A stretch of DNA of 64,000 nt from Rickettsiales bacterium (GCA_041396965.1 JAWKXN010000001.1:1364001-1428000); one strand, 5' to 3'; positions 10,293-19,011 are shown, counted from the first letter of the stretch. Made by a program: numbers and translations. The notes: generated by a model not told the origin, from the letters alone.

Positions 10293-10317
10293 TAATATTT
10301 GCAATAGAGGGATAACA

Positions 10318-10563
10318 ATGCGGGTACAAATAATAACACCAGAGAAAATTCTCTTTGAAGGTAGCGCTTCTTACGTTCAGATACCCGGACAGATGGGAGA
10401 ACTAGGGGTTCTACCCAATCATGCTCCTCTTGTATCAGCTCTAAAAGATGGTGAAATAGAGGTATCTTTAGAAAGTGGTGGCAAAGAGACTTTTCCTATA
10501 GATAGTGGAATAGCGGAAGTGACTCCCGATAAAGTTACCTTGCTAGTTGAAAAAAGCACATAA
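10318..10563 (+). CDS. atpC: ATP synthase F1 subunit epsilon, short form
   Basis: Epsilon connects the rotor to the c ring. The 81-residue product holds the N-terminal beta-sandwich (QIPGQMGELGVLPNHAPLV is the family hallmark) and ends after VTLLVEKST. The family is usually 130 or more residues with a C-terminal two-helix hairpin that can inhibit ATP hydrolysis; that hairpin is absent here, and no remnant follows the stop. A GAGGG site (about 10308-10312) lies before the ATG. Identity is secure; the short length is natural rather than a visible frameshift. Confidence 0.93.
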   Translation: MRVQIITPEKILFEGSASYVQIPGQMGELGVLPNHAPLVSALKDGEIEVSLESGGKETFPIDSGIAEVTPDKVTLLVEKST

Positions 10564-10567
10564 ACCT

Positions 10568-10939
10568 CTAGGATAATTTAGAGGCTAACTCATATTTGTT
10601 ACTAGCAATATTTACGATACTCTTGCTGATACTACCTCCGGATACCTCGCTTACTATCTCGCTGAATACAGCCGCAAATAACCCAATAGGTCCGCCAAGT
10701 ATAGTACCACCAACTATCTTTGAACCGATAGAAATAGTATCTCCGGTTATTTCCTTATATATATCAGAAACTATAGGTATATGCTGTAGTGGATTTAGAG
10801 TATCCAGTATTGACTCAAAACTTAATCCACCTTCTCCAAAAAAATCATCATTTACTATATCGGGAGCTTTCGGCTGCATTAATTGATATGGCGACAAATT
10901 TTTAGATGGAAGAGGATGAATGGTTATATCAATGGTCAT
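10568..10939 (-). CDS. Conserved alphaproteobacterial hypothetical protein
   Basis: A 123-residue protein, convergent with atpC; the two stops are only five bases apart. It contains DTLNPLQHIPIVSDIYKEIT followed by a glycine-rich hydrophobic stretch (GGTILGGPIGLFAAVFSEIV). From memory this 'NPLQHIPIVS.IYREITGD' pattern occurs in small hypothetical proteins of many alphaproteobacteria, but no function is known to me. The hydrophobic centre may be a membrane or membrane-associated helix. There is no clear ribosome binding site. Confidence 0.65.
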   Translation of the reverse strand: MTIDITIHPLPSKNLSPYQLMQPKAPDIVNDDFFGEGGLSFESILDTLNPLQHIPIVSDIYKEITGDTISIGSKIVGGTILGGPIGLFAAVFSEIVSEVSGGSISKSIVNIASNKYELASKLS

Positions 10940-11056
10940 TATGGCTCTCTACTTACACATATTTATGATAAGCACTTACATGCACAGCAGATCAAGCAAA
11001 ACTTATGCCACAGCCAAATATATAGTAACTTGCGGCACAAATTACCCGAGTTACCA

Positions 11057-11455
11057 TCAATCATCACTTAAATTAAAGGAATCAGCCAAGATTTTTTCTC
11101 TTTTCTTAAGTTTTTTCTTTTCCTTCTTACGTAATTTTTTTTCTGAAAAACACGTATCATCAGCTTTATCTGATTTAGCACAACAATCATCAGATAAAAA
11201 TCCTACAAGTTTCTCTATATAATCAATATTCGCTTTATATATAATAGAACGCCCTTTGCGCTTTGAGGTTACTATCTTCGCCTTACTCATATTAGATAGA
11301 TGAAACGAAAGCGTATTGTTAGGAACTTCAAGCTCCTCACTCAAAAAACCCGATGAACACCCATCCTCGCCATACTCTATCAACAAACGATATATACGAA
11401 GCCGTGTCTCTTGAGATAACGCCGCAAAAGCGACAACTGCTTTTTTTATATTCAT
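11057..11455 (-). CDS. ArsR/SmtB-family metalloregulator
   Basis: A 132-residue winged-helix repressor. The core ALSQETRLRIYRLLIEYG, a recognition helix around NNTLSFHLSNM, and the wing KRKGRSIIYKANIDYI are typical. Cysteines C91 and C92 plus C102 lie after the last core helix; a similar CC...C cluster binds As(III) in some ArsR proteins, so arsenite is a reasonable inducer guess. The tail is very lysine-rich (from about 106) and unusual. An inverted repeat lies about 27 bases upstream of the start and may be the operator. It is divergent from pstS. Confidence 0.88.
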   Translation of the reverse strand: MNIKKAVVAFAALSQETRLRIYRLLIEYGEDGCSSGFLSEELEVPNNTLSFHLSNMSKAKIVTSKRKGRSIIYKANIDYIEKLVGFLSDDCCAKSDKADDTCFSEKKLRKKEKKKLKKREKILADSFNLSDD

Positions 11456-11481
11456 GACAATAAAAGTGACTATTAAATTTC

Positions 11482-11499
11482 CACTGGCTTACGCCAGTG
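11482..11499. promoter_or_regulatory. Inverted repeat upstream of the ArsR gene, candidate operator
   Basis: CACTGGC (11482-11488) pairs with GCCAGTG (11493-11499) around TTAC. A related degenerate word, CTGGCTACGGCGC, follows at about 11516-11528. The position immediately upstream of the ArsR start and within the divergent arsR-pstS spacer suits autoregulation. Binding is inferred only. Confidence 0.5.
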
Positions 11500-11748
11500 A
11501 TATTTCCTATTACGCTGGCTACGGCGCGTACTTTGATCGTATCCATCCCCAAGACAACGCCTATGGTTTTGATACAACATAAAAATTATTTTATATCAGC
11601 TTTTTAACCAGTCAATAGTAATATTATTGAAAAATACCTTGCTTTATTTTCTAATCACATATATCAAGCTCTACAATAGTTCCAATATAATTGAAATATT
11701 ATAATTATTATAAATTAATTAGCAATTACAAATAGATATAGGTAATTT

Positions 11749-12777
11749 ATGTCAGTTTATTTTCCTAAACAACTCACAGTAGTAACCGCTTTTATTACAG
11801 CGATATTAGTTACAAACCCATCACTCGCCCGTGATCAAATAAGGGCCGTTGGCTCATCAACCGTATACCCATTCGTATCTGTGGCGGCTGAACAGTTTGG
11901 TAAATCAAACAAATTCAAAACACCTATCATCGAATCAACTGGCACTGGCGGTGGATTCAAATTATTTTGTAGTGGAGTTGACGAAAACACACCGGACATT
12001 AATAACGCTTCCCGACCTATTAAGAACTCAGAGCGTGAGAATTGCAAAAAAAATGGTATAACTAAGGTAGTTGAAGTACCTATAGGTTATGATGGAATAG
12101 TTCTCGCCAATTATAAAACAGAGCCACAATTTGAACTTACAAAAGAACAAATATTCCTCGCGCTAGCCCATAAAATTCCTGATAAGGATGGTAAGTTGAT
12201 AGATAACAAGTATAAAAACTGGAACGAAATTGACCAGTCTCTACCTAAAAAACCTATATCGGTTTATGGTCCCCCTCCTACCTCTGGTACCCGTGACGCT
12301 TTTTTAGAACTGGTCATGGAAGAGGCTTGTGAGCATTTCCCAGAATTTACCGCAGCTTATCCTGATAAAAAACAAAGAAAGAAAGCTTGTGGTCTACTTC
12401 GTGAGGATGGTGGATATATTGACGCTGGTGAAGATGACAACATGATTGTTCAAAAGCTAATAAGCAATAAAGATGCTCTTGGTATATTTGGCTACAGTTT
12501 CCTTGAGGAAAATCAGAATAAAATTCATGGCAGCAAGATAGATGGTGTGTTGCCAACAATGGAAAACATAGAGGGCGGTTTATACAAAGTTTCCCGTAGT
12601 CTTTATGTTTATATAAAAGCGGATCACGTAGATAAAATTCCAGGAATCAAAGAGTTTATAAATGAACTGGTAAGTGACGCGGCTATAGGAAATGAAGGAT
12701 ACCTAACTTATAGAGGTCTACTACCACTAAAAAAAGAAGATTTGGAGATAGCTAGAAAGCAAGCCGCTTCATTATAG
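11749..12777 (+). CDS. pstS: PstS-like phosphate ABC transporter substrate-binding protein
   Basis: A 342-residue periplasmic binding protein. A signal peptide ends near NPSLARDQ, followed by the family signature GSSTVYPFV and STGTGGGFKLFC, then GPPPTSGTRDAF, which contributes to the phosphate site. PstS delivers phosphate to the PstCAB permease; no pstC, pstA or pstB is nearby. The gene is flanked by an ArsR regulator and a phosphate-selective-type porin, so it may act in phosphate or arsenate handling. It ends in a tandem GTTAA array. It belongs to the longer PstS/SphX type. Confidence 0.9.
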   Translation: MSVYFPKQLTVVTAFITAILVTNPSLARDQIRAVGSSTVYPFVSVAAEQFGKSNKFKTPIIESTGTGGGFKLFCSGVDENTPDINNASRPIKNSERENCKKNGITKVVEVPIGYDGIVLANYKTEPQFELTKEQIFLALAHKIPDKDGKLIDNKYKNWNEIDQSLPKKPISVYGPPPTSGTRDAFLELVMEEACEHFPEFTAAYPDKKQRKKACGLLREDGGYIDAGEDDNMIVQKLISNKDALGIFGYSFLEENQNKIHGSKIDGVLPTMENIEGGLYKVSRSLYVYIKADHVDKIPGIKEFINELVSDAAIGNEGYLTYRGLLPLKKEDLEIARKQAASL

Positions 12778-12806
12778 TTAAGTTAAGTTAAGTTAAGTTA
12801 AGTTAA
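12777..12806. repeat. Six tandem copies of GTTAA
   Basis: A perfect 5-bp tandem array of six units begins at the last base of the pstS stop codon and runs into the spacer before the porin gene. Such short arrays can change copy number by slippage. Here it would alter pstS-porin spacing, not coding sequence. Confidence 0.9.
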
Positions 12807-12905
12807 AATCATACTATAATCATATTTATATTTTTTACAATAATCTGTGAGGATAGTATTTTTATAAGTGATAACCAGCATAACCGTAAATTATGGGAGA
12901 AAACA

Positions 12906-14348
12906 ATGCAAAAACTAATGTCTTCTTGCCTTTGTGTATCTACTATAATGTTGACTACACCATCTCTGGCACAAAGTAATCAAGAGATATTAAAACAACT
13001 ACAAACCATGCAAGCGCAAATGAACGCTATGCAAAAAGAAATGAACAAACTAAAGCGGCAGTTAGTGGAAGAACAGAGTAAAAATAGTTACCATTCTAAT
13101 AAAATTCATAATAACTATCAACATGGGGTTTCTTCCAAACAGAGTGTATCCACGTCTTCATTTATTAGCAAAAATAATAACGACACGAAAAATGATGGCG
13201 ATGAGGTTATAGTAACTTTAGATCCAGCTCCTAAATTCAAAACTAGAAATGGCGATTACAGCTTTGGGATAAACGGCTTTGCTCAAATTGACGCTGGAAT
13301 AATTAACGACGATAAAACTGACCATGCGGATGGAACAAATATAAGAAGAGCAAGACTATCAGCTTCCGGTAAATTCGCTCGTGACTTCAAATATAAGATA
13401 CAAAACGATTTCGCTGGAAATTCAAGCAAACTAACGGATGTGTATCTACAATATACTGGATTCTCTCCAGTTACATTTACAGTCGGTCAATTCAAAGAGC
13501 CTTTTGGACTAAATACTCTTACCAGCGACCTATTTACCAACTTTATTGAACGAGCCTCTGTAAGCATTTTTTCCCCTGAGCGTAACATAGGGATTATGGC
13601 AAGTTCTTATGGTAGTGATGAACATATAGGTCATTGGACAGCCGCTATTGGTGGTTTTGGTGGAAGTGCTGGTAGCACTAAAAGTACTGATGATGAATCA
13701 AAAGATGTAACAGCACGCCTCACCCTTGCGCCAATAGCCGAAAAAAATAGCTTACTGCATTTTGGTGTTGCTGGAAGCCATCGTATACCTAGTTCCTCAG
13801 GTGATTCTTTCACTTTCTCTTCCACAGCAGAAAATAATCTTTCAACAGACTCTACTGAGTTGGCAGTAAATACCGGAACCATAAGCAATGTGGATTCAGC
13901 AAACTTGTTAGGATTAGAAATCGCGGCTTCTTATGATTCATTTGGCATGCAAGGTGAGTATGTAAATAACTCCATAAAACGCAAATCAGCTTCCGACATC
14001 AATCTAAATGGCTACTATATTGAAGCTTATTACTATTTAACAGGTGAAAACAATAACTATATAACCAAATCCGCTAAATTTGACAGAGTTAACCCTAATA
14101 ATCCTTTCGGTATTTCCGAAAATGGCTGGGGGGCATGGCAACTTATGGCACGCTATAGCAGTCTTGATTTAACTGATAAAAATATAACCGGTGGAAAGCT
14201 CCGTGACACCACTTTAGGAATTAAGTGGCTACCAAATAGCAATACAATGGTTTCCGCTAATTATATAATATCCGATACTGATAACAAAGCTGTCACGCCT
14301 AATGATGACCCACAAATATGGATATTAAGAACGCAATTTGATTTTTAG
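12906..14348 (+). CDS. OprP/OprO-like porin with N-terminal coiled coil
   Basis: A 480-residue outer membrane protein. After a signal peptide (ends near PSLAQS) comes a coiled coil (EILKQLQTMQAQMNAMQKEM), then a linker, then a beta-barrel beginning NGDYSFGINGFAQIDAG with RRARLSASGKFARDFKYKIQNDFA, the pattern of phosphate-selective porins O and P. It ends in phenylalanine (TQFDF), the outer-membrane insertion signal. GGGAG precedes the ATG. Following pstS, phosphate uptake across the outer membrane is a reasonable role, but anion specificity cannot be seen directly. Confidence 0.87.
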   Translation: MQKLMSSCLCVSTIMLTTPSLAQSNQEILKQLQTMQAQMNAMQKEMNKLKRQLVEEQSKNSYHSNKIHNNYQHGVSSKQSVSTSSFISKNNNDTKNDGDEVIVTLDPAPKFKTRNGDYSFGINGFAQIDAGIINDDKTDHADGTNIRRARLSASGKFARDFKYKIQNDFAGNSSKLTDVYLQYTGFSPVTFTVGQFKEPFGLNTLTSDLFTNFIERASVSIFSPERNIGIMASSYGSDEHIGHWTAAIGGFGGSAGSTKSTDDESKDVTARLTLAPIAEKNSLLHFGVAGSHRIPSSSGDSFTFSSTAENNLSTDSTELAVNTGTISNVDSANLLGLEIAASYDSFGMQGEYVNNSIKRKSASDINLNGYYIEAYYYLTGENNNYITKSAKFDRVNPNNPFGISENGWGAWQLMARYSSLDLTDKNITGGKLRDTTLGIKWLPNSNTMVSANYIISDTDNKAVTPNDDPQIWILRTQFDF

Positions 14349-14363
14349 CATACAACTCATATC

Positions 14364-14385
14364 ATAAGTTAGTTGAATAACTTAT
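14364..14385. other. Hairpin in the spacer after the porin gene
   Basis: ATAAGTTA (14364-14371) pairs perfectly with TAACTTAT (14378-14385). It lies just after the porin stop, between convergent genes. It lacks a following T run, so it is not a standard terminator, though it may protect the 3' end of the mRNA. Confidence 0.4.
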
Positions 14386-14581
14386 TAACTCAACCAATAC
14401 CAATAAAGTCAACGGATTGGACAATAACACTATCACATCAGCATAGGCTAGAGTCTATAATAGAAGTTTATTTCAGCCTTCGTAAATGATACATCATTAA
14501 CCTCTTAGAAAGTAGTGACTTTGATAATATTATCTAATAATAGCTGAATATTTCACAGTCACCAGATATATAGCTAACATA

Positions 14582-16048
14582 TTACTTCACGCTATAGTTA
14601 TTTAACTGACTCACAGAATTATCTGATAGATAACCTTTCCTCTCCATCCATTTTCTCGCTAGCATCATTCCTTTTTCTTTTTCTGTATCAGATATTATAT
14701 CTCCAATAACAGACTGTGATTTAATTGCTTCCTGATGGTTTTGAGCGGCGGCAAGACTTATCCATTTATAGGCTTTCTCAAGACTTCCGACCACGCCTTC
14801 CTCTCGGTTATAATACATCATACCAAGTTTATATTGCGCTTCAACGTAACCTTTATCAGCGGATTCGGTATACATTTTAACAGCTTTCACCACATCCGCT
14901 GGAATCCCCTTCCCTTCATAATACAATAACCCAAGATTGTATTTTGCCGCTATATCTCCTCCATCAATAGCTCTACGATACCATTTTATCGCCTCAACAT
15001 AATTCTTATCTACACCACGACCTTCCGCGTACATCAAACCAAGATTATTTTGCGCCTGAGCGTACCCTCTATCAGCGGCCTTAAAATACCATTCTAAAGC
15101 TTTATTATAATCTCTTGCCACTCCAGTGCCATTAGCATACATAACAGCTACAGCGTTCTGAGATTCCAAATGACCATTTTCAGCCGCGAGTAAATAAAAT
15201 TTCGCGGCGGCCTTATAATCCTGTTTTATTACTTCTCCGCTTTCATACATTAGAGCAAGTTGATATTGCGCTAAGACATTTCCTTGATTAGCTGATAGTG
15301 CGAACCATTTTACCGCCTCAATATAGTTACTAGCGCCCTGTAAATACATTACTCCCAAATTATACTGGATATGTGAATCTCCTTTTTCCGCGACCTTTCC
15401 ATACCAATAAGCGGCTTTTTTTGGTTCTTTGGGAATACCATCTCCATAAAAATATATATACCCTAGATTATATTGCGCGCCGACATATCCAGCATGCGCT
15501 GCCCTTTCAAACCACAAAACAGCCTTTTCCATATCAACTGGTATACCATCACCCTTAGCGTATAAAACAGCGAGATTATATTGTGCGCCGACATAATTGT
15601 TAGATGCCGCCATCTCAAACCATTTAAGCGATTTTCTTATATCCTTAAAACCAGTATCATCCCTGCTATATAAAATACCGAGATTGTACTGCGCGCCAAC
15701 GTAATTCTGACTAGCGGCTTTTTCCCACCAGCCTACCGCTTTAGTGTAATCTTTCTGCACCCCATCACCCTTAGCGTACATCACACCAAGATTATACTGT
15801 GCTCCAATATATCCACCATCAGCGAGTTTAATTAATTCCTCTACTGTTTTTCTAGCAAGCTCATTATTTTGCTTTCCCTCGCCTATACTAGCTAGGTCAA
15901 GAAATTCGTCTATAAGCGTGTAATTTGGTCTTATCGTATCTTTATCCTTACCACCTATAGCATACAGCGATGAACTCGCCAAAATATAAAAACATAAAAA
16001 CGCTAATACATAAGCTATTCTAATGATAGAAATGCGTAGAAACCTCAT
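14582..16048 (-). CDS. Secreted Sel1-repeat protein
   Basis: A 488-residue protein with an N-terminal hydrophobic signal or anchor (about 8-32), followed by ten Sel1-like repeats, each with a version of GAQYNLGVMYAKGDG and a following KAVxWxxxAA helix. Sel1 repeats are TPR-like solenoids that mediate protein contacts, often in envelope or host-interaction proteins. No enzymatic domain is visible. The protein is probably periplasmic. The gene stands alone, convergent with the porin gene and 105 bases from yggS on the same strand. The partner is unknown. Confidence 0.9.
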   Translation of the reverse strand: MRFLRISIIRIAYVLAFLCFYILASSSLYAIGGKDKDTIRPNYTLIDEFLDLASIGEGKQNNELARKTVEELIKLADGGYIGAQYNLGVMYAKGDGVQKDYTKAVGWWEKAASQNYVGAQYNLGILYSRDDTGFKDIRKSLKWFEMAASNNYVGAQYNLAVLYAKGDGIPVDMEKAVLWFERAAHAGYVGAQYNLGYIYFYGDGIPKEPKKAAYWYGKVAEKGDSHIQYNLGVMYLQGASNYIEAVKWFALSANQGNVLAQYQLALMYESGEVIKQDYKAAAKFYLLAAENGHLESQNAVAVMYANGTGVARDYNKALEWYFKAADRGYAQAQNNLGLMYAEGRGVDKNYVEAIKWYRRAIDGGDIAAKYNLGLLYYEGKGIPADVVKAVKMYTESADKGYVEAQYKLGMMYYNREEGVVGSLEKAYKWISLAAAQNHQEAIKSQSVIGDIISDTEKEKGMMLARKWMERKGYLSDNSVSQLNNYSVK

Positions 16049-16153
16049 GCTAACCCATCTAAATACAATTAAAAAAAATATTTTTTCATCTGGAAATATA
16101 TAACAAACAAAATATATTTTTATGAACTATTTATGAAGCTCAGAATATTAACT

Positions 16154-16819
16154 CTAATTCCTACCACCAAATAAGACAGTTCCAAGACGAATAGATGTCG
16201 CCCCCATTCGAATGGCTTCCTCAAAATCTTTACTCATTCCCATACTAAGCTCTAACAAGCCGTTTCTTAATGAAATTTCTCGTAATAGAGCAAAATGAGG
16301 AGCTGGTGGCTGTTCAACCGGTGGTATACACATCAGACCATCTATTTTAACGCCACGCTCCGTACAAAAATCTATAAATAAATCAACGTCTTCTGGATAA
16401 ACTCCTGATTTTTGCGCTTCTTTTCCGGTATTTACCTGTACATAAAATTTTTTATTGTCTATATTAAAGCCGCCATCTCTTAATTTCACAATTTCCTCTA
16501 TTAAGGACTTTCTATCTATAGTCTCAATCACATCAAACAATAAAAGAGCTTGTTTCACCTTATTACTCTGTAAATTTCCTATCAAATGTAATTTTACATT
16601 ATCATATTTAACCTTAAGCTCTTGCCACTTCTCTTGCGCTTCTTGAACTCTATTCTCACCAAAATTAATAATACCTGAATTTATAGCCTCTTCTATCTTA
16701 TATTGCGGCTGATCTTTGCTAGCGGCAATGATGTTAACCATACGATTAGACAATAATGACTCACTAATAGCTACTGTAATTCGTGCTTTTATTTTATCTA
16801 TATTACTGTGAATAGACAT
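16154..16819 (-). CDS. yggS: YggS-family pyridoxal phosphate homeostasis protein
   Basis: A 221-residue TIM-barrel protein of the PROSC/YggS family, which binds pyridoxal 5'-phosphate and maintains vitamin B6 and amino acid balance without known catalysis. Visible signatures are IIAASKDQP (the PLP-binding lysine), INFGENRVQEAQEKW, HLIGNLQSNK, and the C-terminal LSMGMSKDFEEAIRMGATSIRLGT. Length is normal. Standalone gene on the minus strand, divergent from the porin gene. Confidence 0.95.
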   Translation of the reverse strand: MSIHSNIDKIKARITVAISESLLSNRMVNIIAASKDQPQYKIEEAINSGIINFGENRVQEAQEKWQELKVKYDNVKLHLIGNLQSNKVKQALLLFDVIETIDRKSLIEEIVKLRDGGFNIDNKKFYVQVNTGKEAQKSGVYPEDVDLFIDFCTERGVKIDGLMCIPPVEQPPAPHFALLREISLRNGLLELSMGMSKDFEEAIRMGATSIRLGTVLFGGRN

Positions 16820-17027
16820 ATTACAAAGCTCCTCGCCTCTAAAAATTAAAAAATAATTAAAAAAACAGCTATATCACGGTCAATTTGTTGCTTTATTGTC
16901 ACATATTAATCTAAAACACTCGTTTTATATCTCCTTAATGGCGTTACAACTTGCAACAAAACATCGTTTGGACAATAACTGGCTTCAGGTAAAATCATGA
17001 AGTGATATTACTTTATGTAGCCTAGAG

Positions 17028-17033
17028 TATAAT
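17028..17033 (+). promoter_or_regulatory. Candidate -10 element of the major porin promoter
   Basis: TATAAT lies 48 bases before the porin start. It is embedded in TAGCCTAGAGTATAAT, which closely resembles TAGGCTAGAGTCTATAAT ending at 14461. No convincing -35 box sits 17 bases upstream. A TTGGACAATAAC word occurs farther upstream at 16968-16979 and also at 14417-14428. Confidence 0.4.
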
Positions 17034-17080
17034 TCTAGTCACTAGTTTATTAAACTAATAATATTAATAAGGGAATATAT

Positions 17081-18244
17081 ATGAAAAAAATTCTTCTTGG
17101 TACCTCCGCTCTTGTTGGTGCTACCGCTTTATTCGCTTCTGCTGCGAATGCTGCTCAGACTCCAAAAATCACTCTTGGTGGTTTTTCTACCTTCCAAGCA
17201 GGATTCACTGGTGAAGATTTAGATACCAACCAACGTTCTGGTGCTTTTCGCTCTGACAATATCATCACTGTTCGTGTTGATGGTAAAAGTGACCACGGTT
17301 TCGGATACGGTGCTGGTATAGATCTACGTGCTGATACTTCAGCTTCTGCCGATGCTGCTGGTATTGATTCAGAACGTACCTACATTTATCTTGATGGTAA
17401 ATGGGGTAAGCTTCAAGGTGGTTCTGATTACGGTGTAACTAAAACCATGAAAATAGACGCTTCTTCTATCGCCCGCGCTACTGGTGGTATAGATGGTGAT
17501 TTCTACTATTTCATGAACACTGCTGGTACTGCTTACAGCTACTCTACCAACTCTGGTGGTACCGGTCAGGTTATCGCTACTCCTGATCTATTCTTAGATT
17601 ATGGTACCGGTGTTCTTGGTAATGAAGGCTCTCAAGCAATCAATAAAATCAGCTATTACACTCCACGTTTTGCTGGTTTCCAAGCTGGTGTGAGCTATCT
17701 GTTTGACACCACAGCAGGTGATCGTGGTCAAACCCTTAGCCGTACTGATAATACTGCTGGTGAAGCTGAAAACGTATTACTTGGTGCTATCAGCTATGAA
17801 GGTCGTTACCAAAATGTTGGTATAGCTCTTGCTGCTACTGGTGAATGGGGTAATGCTGAAAGCAATACTCAGGAAGACCTACGCACTTGGCAAGTTGGTG
17901 GTAAGATTGACTTTATGGGCTTCAGCCTAGCTGGTTCATATGGTGATCTTGGTGACAGTCTTCGCCTTAAATCAGCTGGTAATCAAGATGATAACAGCTT
18001 CTGGACTGTTGGTGGCGCTTATGAAATCGGACCATTCGGTGCTAGTGTAACTTATCTTGACAGTGAGTTCGATACTGGTGCTACTCATAACGATTTCAGC
18101 AACCTATCATTTGGTGTTGATTACAAACTGGCTCCAGGTCTTACTCCGTATGCTGAAGTTAACGTAGTTCAATTTGATCCAACTGGTACAGCTAATGATA
18201 ACGACGCTACAGTTGTTCTAATTGGTACTCAACTTGCTTTCTAA
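17081..18244 (+). CDS. Major outer membrane porin (alphaproteobacterial general porin type)
   Basis: A 387-residue beta-barrel porin. The signal peptide MKKILLGTSALVGATALFAS ends near ANAAQ; the mature protein starts KITLGGFSTFQAGF and shows alternating strands and acidic loops (RSGAFRSDNIITVRVDGKSD). It ends in LAF, the outer membrane insertion signature. Codons are markedly more uniform than in neighbouring genes (repeated GGT, GCT, CGT), as expected for a very highly expressed protein. An AAGGGAA ribosome site and a strong terminator frame it as a single-gene unit. The substrate range cannot be read from sequence. Confidence 0.9.
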   Translation: MKKILLGTSALVGATALFASAANAAQTPKITLGGFSTFQAGFTGEDLDTNQRSGAFRSDNIITVRVDGKSDHGFGYGAGIDLRADTSASADAAGIDSERTYIYLDGKWGKLQGGSDYGVTKTMKIDASSIARATGGIDGDFYYFMNTAGTAYSYSTNSGGTGQVIATPDLFLDYGTGVLGNEGSQAINKISYYTPRFAGFQAGVSYLFDTTAGDRGQTLSRTDNTAGEAENVLLGAISYEGRYQNVGIALAATGEWGNAESNTQEDLRTWQVGGKIDFMGFSLAGSYGDLGDSLRLKSAGNQDDNSFWTVGGAYEIGPFGASVTYLDSEFDTGATHNDFSNLSFGVDYKLAPGLTPYAEVNVVQFDPTGTANDNDATVVLIGTQLAF

Positions 18245-18266
18245 TTTGAAAGTTAGTTAAAAAATT

Positions 18267-18296
18267 AAAGGGCGGTGTTATCACCGCCCTTTTTTA
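18267..18296 (+). terminator. Rho-independent terminator of the major porin gene
   Basis: AGGGCGGTG (18269-18277) pairs with CACCGCCCT (18282-18290) around a four-base TTAT loop, followed by a T run. It lies 25 bases after the porin stop. This is the clearest intrinsic terminator in the window. Confidence 0.95.
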
Positions 18297-18510
18297 TATG
18301 TTCATTTATTGACTACCACCTCTGGCAGTAGTTAATAACTTTCAAAAAATATAGAAATTAACCTCACAAAGAATATTTGAAAAATATACTTATAAAAATA
18401 ATGTTTTCTATTGCTTGCGGATTTCTTTTTTATAATATAGCGCACATACTCGTATAACTTATCCGTCACTAATTTCTATCCAACCCTATTAAACAACTAG
18501 GAGAATACTA

Positions 18511-19011
18511 ATGAAAAAAATATTATATATAATAACTTTTTCAATTATAATCTCATCATGCTCCAACTCCTCACTTGAGTCTCCTACTAGTACTAAGAGT
18601 GTTGAAGAAGCCCGTAGGGAATCACGTGGCAAACTAACGGGAGATGAAGGCATATCATTTGGTGGTCCTACAAAAAGTGGAGCTGGTGCCGCCTCTCCTA
18701 TTGGAGTGAATAGTTTCTTATGGCGCGCTACTATAGACACTCTATCTTTTATGCCATTCATGTCCGCCGATCCTTTTGGCGGAGTAATTATTACTGACTG
18801 GTATGAAGATCCAGCCACGAAAGATATAAGATTCAAGGTAAATGCGATTATTATAGATCGGGCACTACGCTCCGATGGTATAAAGGTTACCTTATTCAAA
18901 CAAAAATTAGTAAAAGGTAACTGGCGTGACATAAAGTCACCACCACAGGATGCTCACAAAATTGAGGATACAATACTTACTAGAGCCAGAGAGCTTAAAA
19001 TAAAACAATAA
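18511..19011 (+). CDS. DUF3576 lipoprotein
   Basis: A 166-residue protein with a lipoprotein-type signal peptide (ISSCSNSS) and a DUF3576-like body: GVNSFLWRATIDTLSFMP, DPFGGVIITDWY and a C-terminal RARELKI segment. The family is almost confined to alphaproteobacteria and usually precedes leuS, lptE and holA, as here. An outer membrane biogenesis role has been suggested only by context. Gap to leuS is 33 bases, so one operon is likely. Confidence 0.88.
   Translation: MKKILYIITFSIIISSCSNSSLESPTSTKSVEEARRESRGKLTGDEGISFGGPTKSGAGAASPIGVNSFLWRATIDTLSFMPFMSADPFGGVIITDWYEDPATKDIRFKVNAIIIDRALRSDGIKVTLFKQKLVKGNWRDIKSPPQDAHKIEDTILTRARELKIKQ

Noticed and set aside
10565..10584. Terminator between atpC and the convergent hypothetical gene
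   Set aside because: CCTCTA/TAGAGG forms only a 6-bp stem, overlaps the end of the minus-strand gene, and lacks a T run.
11337..11552. A 71-residue minus-strand ORF upstream of and overlapping the ArsR gene
   Set aside because: It overlaps the start of the well-supported ArsR gene in another frame and covers the operator-like repeat.
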